A stretch of 64,000 bases of DNA, from contig JANMDN010000013.1 of assembly GCA_031376285.1 (NCBI GenBank), positions 186,001 to 250,000 of the forward strand. Reading direction: 5' to 3'. Shown here piece by piece: positions 51,266 to 58,260 of this stretch. The first letter of the stretch is position 1. Every line of letters starts with the position of its first letter. The translations under genes were made by a program, and so were the position numbers. The notes beneath the pieces are model-generated. The model was not told where the DNA came from. It saw only the letters and a program-made list of their open reading frames with translations, and ran no database searches. This DNA comes from JANMDN01 sp031376285. GTDB lineage: Bacteria; Actinomycetota; Thermoleophilia; Miltoncostaeales; Miltoncostaeaceae.

Positions 51266-52222
51266 ATGAGTCCAAAGCTCCCAAAGACACGACAAACGGC
51301 CGTTCTGGCTGTGGGCGGTAACGCCCTTGCCCCATCCGGGCGAAGCGATCCGACTGACCAGGCCGAGGGTGCCCGACAGGTGGCAGCGCAGGCCGTCGCG
51401 ATGTGTACGGGCGGTGGGGGTGTGCTCGTCGTGCACGGAAACGGACCGCAGGTTGGCGGGCTCGCGCTCGCCCAGGAAGCGGTGGCGCGCGAGCTGCCGA
51501 TGCAGCCCCTTTTCACCCTCGGCGCGATGACCCAGGGCCAGCTCGGGTACGCGCTTGCCCAGGCGATCGGCGATGCTCAGGTGGCCGTGGGAGGTGAGCG
51601 GCGCGTGGCCGCGATCGCCACGCAGGTGGTGGTGAGTGCCGACGACCCTGGCTTTTCGAACCCGACCAAACCGATCGGGCCGTTCTTTCCGGAGGGCCGG
51701 GCGCATCGGTTGGCCGAGGCCCGAGGCTGGTCGGTGGCCGAGGACTCGGGACGAGGGTGGCGGCGGGTAGTCGCGTCACCTGAGCCCGTCGAGATTGTCG
51801 AGGCCGACCAGATTCGCATGCTGCTCGACGGCGGGAACGTCGTGATCGCCTGCGGAGGCGGAGGCGTTCCCGTCGTTTACGACGGAGCGACCCTGACCGG
51901 AGTCGAAGCGGTCATCGACAAGGACTACGCCGCGGCGCTCGTCGCACGCCTTGTGGGCGCATCGACGCTGCTCCTCGTGACCGGTGTCGACCGCGTCGCC
52001 CTGGACTTCGGCACGCCGACCCAGCGCGACGTCGAACAGATGACGATCGTCGAGGCGCGCGGACACCTGGCCGACGGTCAGTTTCCACCAGGCAGCATGG
52101 GTCCGAAGGTCGATGCCGCGGTGCGCTACGTCGAGGCGGGAGGCGGGACGGCGATCATCTGCTCGCTCGAGCAGAGTGCCCTCGCCCTCGAGGGCCGCGC
52201 CGGGACGCGGATTGTCCCGTGA
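51266..52222 (+). CDS. arcC: Carbamate kinase
   Basis: About 318 residues from the ATG at 51266 (no strong ribosome site; earlier in-frame starts would lengthen it into the gap). It makes ATP from carbamoyl phosphate and ADP, releasing ammonia and CO2. Amino-acid-kinase motifs: AVGGNALAP, LVVHGNGPQVGG, VIDKDYAAALVA and PGSMGPKVDAAVRYVE. In E. coli the paralogue AllK works downstream of oxamate carbamoyltransferase. Here it sits among the nitrogen-cluster genes and, with AllF/G/H homologues on both sides, probably harvests carbamoyl phosphate. Confidence 0.92.
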   Translation: MSPKLPKTRQTAVLAVGGNALAPSGRSDPTDQAEGARQVAAQAVAMCTGGGGVLVVHGNGPQVGGLALAQEAVARELPMQPLFTLGAMTQGQLGYALAQAIGDAQVAVGGERRVAAIATQVVVSADDPGFSNPTKPIGPFFPEGRAHRLAEARGWSVAEDSGRGWRRVVASPEPVEIVEADQIRMLLDGGNVVIACGGGGVPVVYDGATLTGVEAVIDKDYAAALVARLVGASTLLLVTGVDRVALDFGTPTQRDVEQMTIVEARGHLADGQFPPGSMGPKVDAAVRYVEAGGGTAIICSLEQSALALEGRAGTRIVP

Positions 52223-53574
52223 ACTCTCGGCGCTCGGTCCTCACGTGGCGTCCCGCCGACGGTGATCCAGGATGGGCGGCGTCGGCCCGGGCACGGGCCG
52301 TTCTCGACGATCCGCAGGGCTTTGGCAACTACATGACCTACCGGGACGCCTACCGCATCCTCGGTTGGGATCCGGCTGAGATCTACCGCGACGGGGGGAT
52401 CGCCCTCGACCGCTCCGAATGGGCAGACCTCGGCTGGATGGCGAACCACATCGGCCCCTCTCCCAAGGCGCTTTCGGCGATGCGCGACGCGGTCGATGCC
52501 GAGCACGTCGGCCCCTACTCGCCCGACCTCATGGGGCCGCTGCGGGATCTGATGGCCGAGCGGCTCCTCGGGCGCCCACGCGACGACCGCTTCGAGGTCA
52601 TCGGCACGGAGGGCGCACAGGCCGGCATCGGCTACGCGGCCCTTGCCTGTCTTGATCCGGGCGACGAGGTTATCGTCACCGACCCGGGCTACTTCCACTT
52701 TGTCCCGGCGATTCGTCTGGCCGGGGCGGAGCCCGTGTTCGTTCGTCTGGGGGCGGCCAATGGCTGGCGTCTCGACCCCGACGCTGTTGCCAGGGCGATC
52801 ACCTCGCGAACCAAGATGATCTTCGTTTGCGACCCGATCAACCCGTTCGGGACGGTGCTTCGTCGGCACGAACTTGAGGCGCTGCTGCGGCTCTCGGCCA
52901 AGCACCGGATCGTGCTGCTCTCCGACACGACCCACTGCGCCCACCGGGTCGATCTGAACGCCCAGCATCACCACCTGAGCGCGCTTGCGGCCGACCACCC
53001 CGACGCCGTCGTCCTCTCGACCTCCGGCATGGCGCACGGATACGGCATGGCGGCGTCCCGGATTGGGGCGCTTGGTGGGCCTCCCGAGATTCTTCGAGCG
53101 TGTCTGCAGGTGAAGATCGCGACGGTCCGCCTGAATACGAACCTGGTGGCTCAGGTGGGCGCCGCCGCGGCCCTCGTCGATGACGACTGGACGCAATCCG
53201 GAGAGGCGATCATCACGCGAAACCTCGCAACGGTCGAGTCAGCGGCACCGCTCGTGGTGCGTCCCGAGTATGGCTTCTCGTGCGTGGTTGACTGCTCCGA
53301 GATGGGCACGAGCGCCCAGGAACTGACCGTGGCGCTCTGCAAGCGCAAGGTTGCCGTCTATCCGGGAGACGGTCTCGGCGAGGTCGGCGCGACGACGACG
53401 ATCCGTCTGAACCTCTCTGACCCCAACCCTGCGGCGACCGAACGCTTCGCCCAGGTTCTCCCTGATGCGATCGCAGAGGCCCGAACGGGCGTCTACCGTG
53501 AGGGCGTGCTCGACTTCTTCCGCTCGGTCGGTTCGGAACGGAGCGCTCGTCTCTGGGCATTGATCTCTGGGTAG
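52219..53574 (+). CDS. Aminotransferase-fold protein lacking the PLP lysine
   Basis: A 451-residue fold-type I protein like aspartate aminotransferases. It keeps NPFG (CDPINPFG, PLP-ring Asn), an Asp in LLSDTTH (pyridine-N partner), the ligand Arg region TTIRLNLSDPNP and the small-domain order. The segment where the Schiff-base lysine should be reads VLSTSGMAHGYGMAASRIG: the position after STS is Gly270, not Lys. No other lysine fits. It is GTGA-coupled to carbamate kinase. It may be a non-catalytic binding protein or use another chemistry. Confidence 0.8.
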   Translation: MNSRRSVLTWRPADGDPGWAASARARAVLDDPQGFGNYMTYRDAYRILGWDPAEIYRDGGIALDRSEWADLGWMANHIGPSPKALSAMRDAVDAEHVGPYSPDLMGPLRDLMAERLLGRPRDDRFEVIGTEGAQAGIGYAALACLDPGDEVIVTDPGYFHFVPAIRLAGAEPVFVRLGAANGWRLDPDAVARAITSRTKMIFVCDPINPFGTVLRRHELEALLRLSAKHRIVLLSDTTHCAHRVDLNAQHHHLSALAADHPDAVVLSTSGMAHGYGMAASRIGALGGPPEILRACLQVKIATVRLNTNLVAQVGAAAALVDDDWTQSGEAIITRNLATVESAAPLVVRPEYGFSCVVDCSEMGTSAQELTVALCKRKVAVYPGDGLGEVGATTTIRLNLSDPNPAATERFAQVLPDAIAEARTGVYREGVLDFFRSVGSERSARLWALISG

Positions 53575-53639
53575 CCGAATCCGGTCGTCGTTCGCCCGAA
53601 CACGGCGTCTCATGCAAGTGTTCTGGATCCTGTAATACG

Positions 53640-53658
53640 AACGTGATACAGTCACGTT
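53640..53658. promoter_or_regulatory. Perfect operator palindrome touching the RHH start codon
   Basis: AACGTGA-TACAG-TCACGTT: two exact 7-bp half-sites around a 5-bp centre, ending at the base before the ATG at 53659. TGATACAGT inside it resembles a -10 element, so the message may be leaderless and the palindrome could block both transcription start and ribosome access. Its place fits autorepression by the RHH antitoxin. Confidence 0.7.
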
Positions 53659-53904
53659 ATGGCGACCGCGCGGCCAATTTCCTTTCGGCTTGACGCCGAG
53701 TCAGCCAGAGCGCTCGACGAGCTGCAACGGACGACCGGGTTCGATCAGTCCGGCGCCATCCGGCTTGCGCTGATCGAGTCCGCCAGCCGGGGGCGGAGTA
53801 CGTCGCTTGCTGCCGAAGCCGCCGATTTGGCCTCCGATCCGATCGACCGGGCCGAAGTGGCGGAGGTCGCGGCGCTCATGGAGTCACTTCGTGCATCGGG
53901 GTGA
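53659..53904 (+). CDS. Ribbon-helix-helix (CopG/MazE-type) antitoxin
   Basis: 81 residues. The N-terminal beta strand and two helices (ISFRLDAESARALDEL and DQSGAIRLALIESA) form an RHH DNA-binding unit, followed by an acidic C-terminal tail typical of the toxin-binding part. The stop lies inside the following toxin gene (14-nt overlap). The pair sits between two metabolic genes, with a palindrome directly at its start. Confidence 0.82.
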   Translation: MATARPISFRLDAESARALDELQRTTGFDQSGAIRLALIESASRGRSTSLAAEAADLASDPIDRAEVAEVAALMESLRASG

Positions 53905-54208
53905 CGTCTACGAGCTCCCGTCGCGGCGCAATGGACCGGGTCACGAACAGCGCGGGCGCCGTTATGGCGTGCTTCTCCAGGCCGAGTCCTTGCTTGAACT
54001 CTCGACGTGGATCGTTGCGCCAACGTCGACGAAAGCCCGGCCGGCGAGTTTCAGGCCCGAAATTGAGTTCGACGGAGAACCGACGCGGGTGTTGATGGAG
54101 CAGATGGGCGCAGTCGCCCCTGAGCGTCTGGGAAAACGCGTTGGTCACCTGAGCTTCGCTGAGCTCCAATCGGTCGAGCAGGCGGCGCGCGCGGTCCTCG
54201 ACCTTTAG
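53891..54208 (+). CDS. MazF/PemK-type endoribonuclease toxin
   Basis: 105 residues from the GTG at 53891. The MazF start HRGDVYEL is followed by RRYGVLLQAESLLELSTWIVAPTST (core RYGVLLQAES), the conserved Ser/Thr loop TSTKARPASF, and the C-terminal helix HLSFAELQSVEQAARAVL. Such toxins cut single-stranded RNA at short motifs. It overlaps the antitoxin and ends 7 nt before the monooxygenase ATG, so read-through transcription of the metabolic genes is possible. Confidence 0.82.
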   Translation: MHRGDVYELPSRRNGPGHEQRGRRYGVLLQAESLLELSTWIVAPTSTKARPASFRPEIEFDGEPTRVLMEQMGAVAPERLGKRVGHLSFAELQSVEQAARAVLDL

Positions 54209-54215
54209 ACGCTTG

Positions 54216-55211
54216 ATGCTCGAACTCGGTTGGTACTGCCCTTCAGAGGGTGACGGGCACCTCCTCGGGACGCGCGCCGCCGAGCGGCCGCCCTCCTTCG
54301 ACTACCTCACGAGGGTCGCAAGGGCCGCCGAGCGGGCCGGAGCGTCGATCATGCTCGTGCCGACCGGGGCGGTCAACGACTCCTTCGCGCCCGACGCCGT
54401 CTACTCAGAGAGCTGGACGACCGGCGCCGCGCTCGCGGCGGTCACCAACCGTCTTCGACTGCTTGTTGCCGTCAATCCGGCCGGTGTCTCGCCCGGCCTC
54501 GCCGCCCATCAAGCCGAGACGCTCTGGCAGATCTCGGACGGGCGCCTTGCGATTAACCTCGTCGCCGGTGGTGGGCCCGACGACGGGTATGGCCACCCAC
54601 CGCTCGGGCACGGCGCGCGCTACGAACGCCTCGCGGCGTTCGCCGATACGCTAAAGGCTCGTGTTCCGCGGCTGCCGCTCTATCTCGGCGGAGCAAGCGA
54701 CGAGGCGGTTCGGCTCGCCGCACGTGTCGCCGACACGTACCTGATGTGGGGTGAGCCCGTCGATGCCGTCGCCAAGCGAGCCGCGGCCATCCGAACCGAA
54801 GCCAACGGTCCGATCCGAATCGGTCTCCGAGTCCACATCGTCGCCCGGCGCACGTCCGCGCAGGCCGTCGCGGCGGCGGGCGAGATCGTCGCGCAGGCCC
54901 AGGTCAAAAACGATCGTGCGCAGGAGTATGCGGCATTTGACAGCGTCGGCCAGGCGAGAATGAACGCGCTCGATGCTGATGGGAACGACTGGGTCGAGCC
55001 GCTCCTGTGGGCCGGGATCCGCTCGGTTCGGGGAGGAGCGGGCACGGCGCTCGTCGGTTCCTACGCAGACGTCGCAGGTCGCCTACGGGACTACGAGGCG
55101 GCGGGCGTCGACCTCGTCATCGCCTCCGGGTATCCGCACCTGGAAGAGGTTGCGCGCGTCGCTCGGCGCGTCTGGATCCGGATCCGCACGGGCGTCACGG
55201 CCAAGCCCTGA
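54216..55211 (+). CDS. Luciferase-like (LLM) flavin-dependent monooxygenase
   Basis: About 331 residues (ATG at 54216; TTG at 54213 possible). TIM-barrel of the bacterial luciferase/alkanesulfonate monooxygenase (SsuD) type. RAAERAGASIMLVPTG, TNRLRLLVAVNPAGVSPGLAAHQAETLWQISDGRLAINLVAGG (core AHQAETLWQISDGRL) and LPLYLGGASDEAVRLAARVADTYLMWGE (core LYLGGASDEAVRLAA) are characteristic. It needs reduced FMN from a separate reductase, not seen nearby. The substrate is unknown; in this cluster an S- or N-containing compound is plausible. Confidence 0.88.
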   Translation: MLELGWYCPSEGDGHLLGTRAAERPPSFDYLTRVARAAERAGASIMLVPTGAVNDSFAPDAVYSESWTTGAALAAVTNRLRLLVAVNPAGVSPGLAAHQAETLWQISDGRLAINLVAGGGPDDGYGHPPLGHGARYERLAAFADTLKARVPRLPLYLGGASDEAVRLAARVADTYLMWGEPVDAVAKRAAAIRTEANGPIRIGLRVHIVARRTSAQAVAAAGEIVAQAQVKNDRAQEYAAFDSVGQARMNALDADGNDWVEPLLWAGIRSVRGGAGTALVGSYADVAGRLRDYEAAGVDLVIASGYPHLEEVARVARRVWIRIRTGVTAKP

Positions 55212-55227
55212 GGAGTGCGGTTTGGTC

Positions 55228-55249
55228 GTTCGGCCAACGTTGGCCGAAC
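55228..55249. promoter_or_regulatory. Perfect 22-bp palindrome between the monooxygenase and decarboxylase genes
   Basis: GTTCGGCCAAC followed immediately by GTTGGCCGAAC, fully self-complementary with no loop. It lies 17 nt after the monooxygenase stop and 57 nt before a small ORF. A loopless palindrome suits a dimeric repressor or activator better than a terminator. It probably governs the downstream set from the decarboxylase gene to the OsmC gene. Confidence 0.65.
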
Positions 55250-55305
55250 CCATGCCACCTAGCCTTCCTCATGCCAGGCAAGGCCAACGCGAAAGGACAC
55301 ATCGA

Positions 55306-55413
55306 ATGCGAACGCGCGAGTGGCACGAGGCGTGGAGCCACCAGGACATCTTGAGCGTCCGGTGGCACACGAGCACCGGGCTCTGCGGCGCAGTGGCGAT
55401 TCCCGGCCAGTAG
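55306..55413 (+). CDS. Candidate 35-residue small protein
   Basis: ATG at 55306 with a strong GAAAGGA ribosome site 8 nt upstream; 35 codons to TAG. The product begins MRTREWHEAWSHQDILSVRW and contains one cysteine and a Gly/Pro-rich end. No homologue is recognised and there is no signal peptide. It is the first thing translated after the 22-bp palindrome and precedes the decarboxylase gene by 145 nt that contain no other gene. A leader peptide, a small subunit or a modified peptide are all open options. Confidence 0.5.
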   Translation: MRTREWHEAWSHQDILSVRWHTSTGLCGAVAIPGQ

Positions 55414-55558
55414 GCCTGGAAGGTGGTTTTGGGGCCGCGAACAGCTCGGCGTCTCGCTCGTGGCCGCCAAATGCGGCAGCTGGTCCCCCCACCCTGGGGC
55501 GTCGGTCTCGACGTCCCAGGGCTCCCAAACCGACCGAGCCCCCCGCTATCCTCCGCCC

Positions 55559-56794
55559 GTGATTCGGGCCACAGAACCCCAACCTCCGCCGCGCGCCGAC
55601 GCGCTGGCGAGCCGCTTCGGGACCCCCCTCTACGTGTTCGACGGCGAGTACCTCGCGACCGAGGCCCGTGCCTTCCAGGCCGCCTGGGGCGACGACACCA
55701 GGGTGGCCTACTCGATGAAGGCCAACCCGCTTCTCGGCATCACGGCCCGGCTCCACCACGCGGGCTGCTGGCTCGAAGCGGCCTCGGGGTTTGAATACCG
55801 AAGCGCCCGGCGCGTCGGCGTTCCCGGTCATGAAATCGTCTTCAACGGACCGATGAAGACTGAGGAAGATCTGCGCTGGGCGATGGCCGAGGGCGCGACG
55901 ATCGTGCTTGACGGATCAGAACAGGTCCGCGCCGCCGCGCAGCTCGCGAGGCATGCCGCTCCCGAGACGCGCTTTGGTCTGAGGATCTCACCACCTGATC
56001 GAGGGCGCACGGATCGCTTCGGGACTGATGCACGCATGGCGCCCGCGGCTGCACGAATGCTCGAGCGTGCCGGACTTCGCCTCAGTGGTCTGCACATCCA
56101 TCTCGGTGCTTACCAGCTCGGGCCCCTCCCGGCGACCGGCCCGCCGATCCATGGCGTGAGCGTCCAGTACCCCGTGCCGATCGACCGCTTCTCCGGGGCC
56201 GCCGCCCACCTGCGCGAAATCGCCGAGCGCGTCGAGGGAATCGAGTGGCTTGATCTGGGCGGAGGTTGGCCCCGTGCCTCAGAGGCCGCTCGGCACATCG
56301 CCGCGGTTCGGGACGCCCTCGGCGCGAGCCAGCACAAACTCATCGTCGAGCCGGGCCGAGCGCTCGTGCGAGACGCCGGGTGGCTGCTGACCCGCGTCAT
56401 CGCCCGCCGCGGGTCTGGCGCCGTGGTCGTGGACGCCGGGATCACGCAGGCACCCTGCGTGCTCTGGAAGCGTGCCCCGGTGTATCTCCCCGAGGCGCGA
56501 CCCGGGGCGCTGCGACGGACCGCGCTCTTCGGCCCGCTCTGCCTCCAGCACGACGTCCTTGCCCGGGAGGTATCACTCCCACCCCTGCGCGTCGGCGACC
56601 TCGTGTGGGTCGGCCAAACCGGTGCCTACGGGATGGCCCAGGCCTCACCGTTCATCCATCTACGTCCGGGGGCGGTCATGGTCGAGAACGGCCGGGCTGT
56701 GATACTCCGGGAGCGCGAGACCGATGACGAGGCCCTCGGCGCGCAGGCAGAACCCCTTCTCGTCGGAACCGAAGGACGGATGGTGCACGCATGA
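55559..56794 (+). CDS. Fold-type III PLP decarboxylase (DAP/ornithine decarboxylase family)
   Basis: 411 residues from the GTG at 55559. Alanine-racemase-like barrel plus beta domain. PLP lysine is K54 in AYSMKANP; the HLGAYQ strand, the glycine loop LDLGGGWP and the phosphate-binding VEPGRALV follow. The C-terminal GQTGAYGMAQAS holds the substrate-side tyrosine. The family decarboxylates diaminopimelate, ornithine, arginine or related substrates; this one lacks the strict CESGD motif of DapA-type DAP decarboxylases, where GPLCLQHDVL takes its place, so another substrate is likely. It is ATGA-coupled to fdrA. Confidence 0.82.
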   Translation: MIRATEPQPPPRADALASRFGTPLYVFDGEYLATEARAFQAAWGDDTRVAYSMKANPLLGITARLHHAGCWLEAASGFEYRSARRVGVPGHEIVFNGPMKTEEDLRWAMAEGATIVLDGSEQVRAAAQLARHAAPETRFGLRISPPDRGRTDRFGTDARMAPAAARMLERAGLRLSGLHIHLGAYQLGPLPATGPPIHGVSVQYPVPIDRFSGAAAHLREIAERVEGIEWLDLGGGWPRASEAARHIAAVRDALGASQHKLIVEPGRALVRDAGWLLTRVIARRGSGAVVVDAGITQAPCVLWKRAPVYLPEARPGALRRTALFGPLCLQHDVLAREVSLPPLRVGDLVWVGQTGAYGMAQASPFIHLRPGAVMVENGRAVILRERETDDEALGAQAEPLLVGTEGRMVHA

Positions 56795-58260
56795 TCGCGA
56801 CGAGAGTCTTCCCTGGCCGCTGGGCCGACAGCGCGAAGTTGATGTCGGCGTCGCGCAAGGCCAAGGAGGAGGCCGGCGTGATCGAAGCGGCCTGCTTCAT
56901 GGCGACGGCCGCAAACCAGGCGCAGGCGATCGAGCTCGGACTCTCAGACGACACTGTTGCCGCTGCCGGAGCCGACGACCTCGTGATTGCCGTCTCGGGC
57001 GAGGGCGCCCAGGCTGGCCTCGACGCCGCGATCGCCGCGCTCGAGGCCGCCCCCACAAGCGCCGGTGGCCCGGTGAAGCGAAGCCCGCGGAGCATCACCC
57101 ACGTCGAGGCGGAGGTTGCACTTGTCTCCGTGCCGGGTGAATACGCGGCCCTCGAAGCGCACAAGGCCCTCGGCCGCGGAATGGACGTCCTGCTCTTCTC
57201 TGACGGCGTCACCGAGGAGGAAGAGCTCGGTTTGAAGCGCCGCGCGCACGGGCTTGGGCGGCTCGTGATGGGGCCGGGGTGCGGCACCGCGATCATCGAC
57301 GGCGTCGGACTCGGCTTTGCGAACGTCGTGAGCCGAGGGCGCGTGGGCGTCGTCGCCGCGGCCGGAACCGGCGCCCAGGAGGCGACCGTCCTCCTCGACC
57401 GCGCGGGAGTCGGCGTGAGCCAGTGCTACGGCACCGGGGGCCACGACCTCCACAGCGACATCGGCGCAATCACCATGATCGACGCGATCGGCCGCCTCGC
57501 AAACGATCCGGCAACCGAGGTCATCCTCTGCGTCTCCAAGCCACCCGACCCGGAGGTTGCCGAGCTGGTGATCGCCGCGCTCTCGGCGACCGGCAAGCCT
57601 GCCGCCGCCTGCTTCGTCGGGTCGCCCGACCTTCCGGAGGCGGAGGGGGTGGATGTCGCGCCGACCCTCGAGGCCGCGGCTGCCTCGGCCGCGCGACTCG
57701 CGGGCGGGACGCTCGAGATCCCAAAGGACGAGCCGGCCGAGTGGGTCGTGCCCGGCCACGTCCGCGGGCTCTTCTCCGGGGGGACGCTCTGTGCGGAGGC
57801 GGCGGCAATCCTTGCTGAGAGGCTCGGGCGGGTCGCCTCGAACGCCCCGGCGGGTGCCGCGTATCGATTGGAGCCGGGGGAGGTGGGGACGGGCCACGTC
57901 TGCCTGGACCTCGGCGAGGAGGAATACACGCGCGGCCGGCCACACCCGATGATCGACCCGGCCGCGCGGGCGGAGCTGCTCGAGGAGGTCACCCGTGATC
58001 CGGATGTCGGCGTGATCCTGGTTGACGTCGTCCTCGGCCATTCGAGCCACACCGACCCCGCCGGGGCGATTGCACCGATTCTCGGGGCTGCGCTGAAGCG
58101 CCGCTCGCAGCTTCGCGCGGTGGCCTACGTCTGCGGCACCGAGGCCGATCCGCAGGTTCGCTCCCGGCAGGTGGCGGCGCTCACGGCAGCCGGTGTGCGC
58201 GTCTGCGAAACGAACGCCGCCGCGGCCCGCCTTGCCGCGTCGCTTGTCGGTGTGGCGTGA
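56791..58260 (+). CDS. fdrA: FdrA/AllF-like acyl-CoA-synthetase-related protein
   Basis: 489 residues. It shares the two-domain CoA-ligase plan of succinyl-CoA synthetase alpha: GPGCGTAIIDGVGLGFANVV (core GPGCGTAII near residue 162) and VVAAAGTGAQEATVLLDRAGVGVSQCYGTGG, and in the second half VILVDVVLGHSSHTDPAG. E. coli FdrA (AllF) forms oxamate carbamoyltransferase with AllG and AllH, whose homologues are at 39760-41815. It is the centre of a run of overlapping genes (decarboxylase, fdrA, pyk). Confidence 0.88.
   Translation: MIATRVFPGRWADSAKLMSASRKAKEEAGVIEAACFMATAANQAQAIELGLSDDTVAAAGADDLVIAVSGEGAQAGLDAAIAALEAAPTSAGGPVKRSPRSITHVEAEVALVSVPGEYAALEAHKALGRGMDVLLFSDGVTEEEELGLKRRAHGLGRLVMGPGCGTAIIDGVGLGFANVVSRGRVGVVAAAGTGAQEATVLLDRAGVGVSQCYGTGGHDLHSDIGAITMIDAIGRLANDPATEVILCVSKPPDPEVAELVIAALSATGKPAAACFVGSPDLPEAEGVDVAPTLEAAAASAARLAGGTLEIPKDEPAEWVVPGHVRGLFSGGTLCAEAAAILAERLGRVASNAPAGAAYRLEPGEVGTGHVCLDLGEEEYTRGRPHPMIDPAARAELLEEVTRDPDVGVILVDVVLGHSSHTDPAGAIAPILGAALKRRSQLRAVAYVCGTEADPQVRSRQVAALTAAGVRVCETNAAAARLAASLVGVA

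Noticed and set aside
56944..58050. Minus-strand frame of about 368 codons inside fdrA
   Set aside because: Antisense shadow of a conserved gene; no independent motif or ribosome site.
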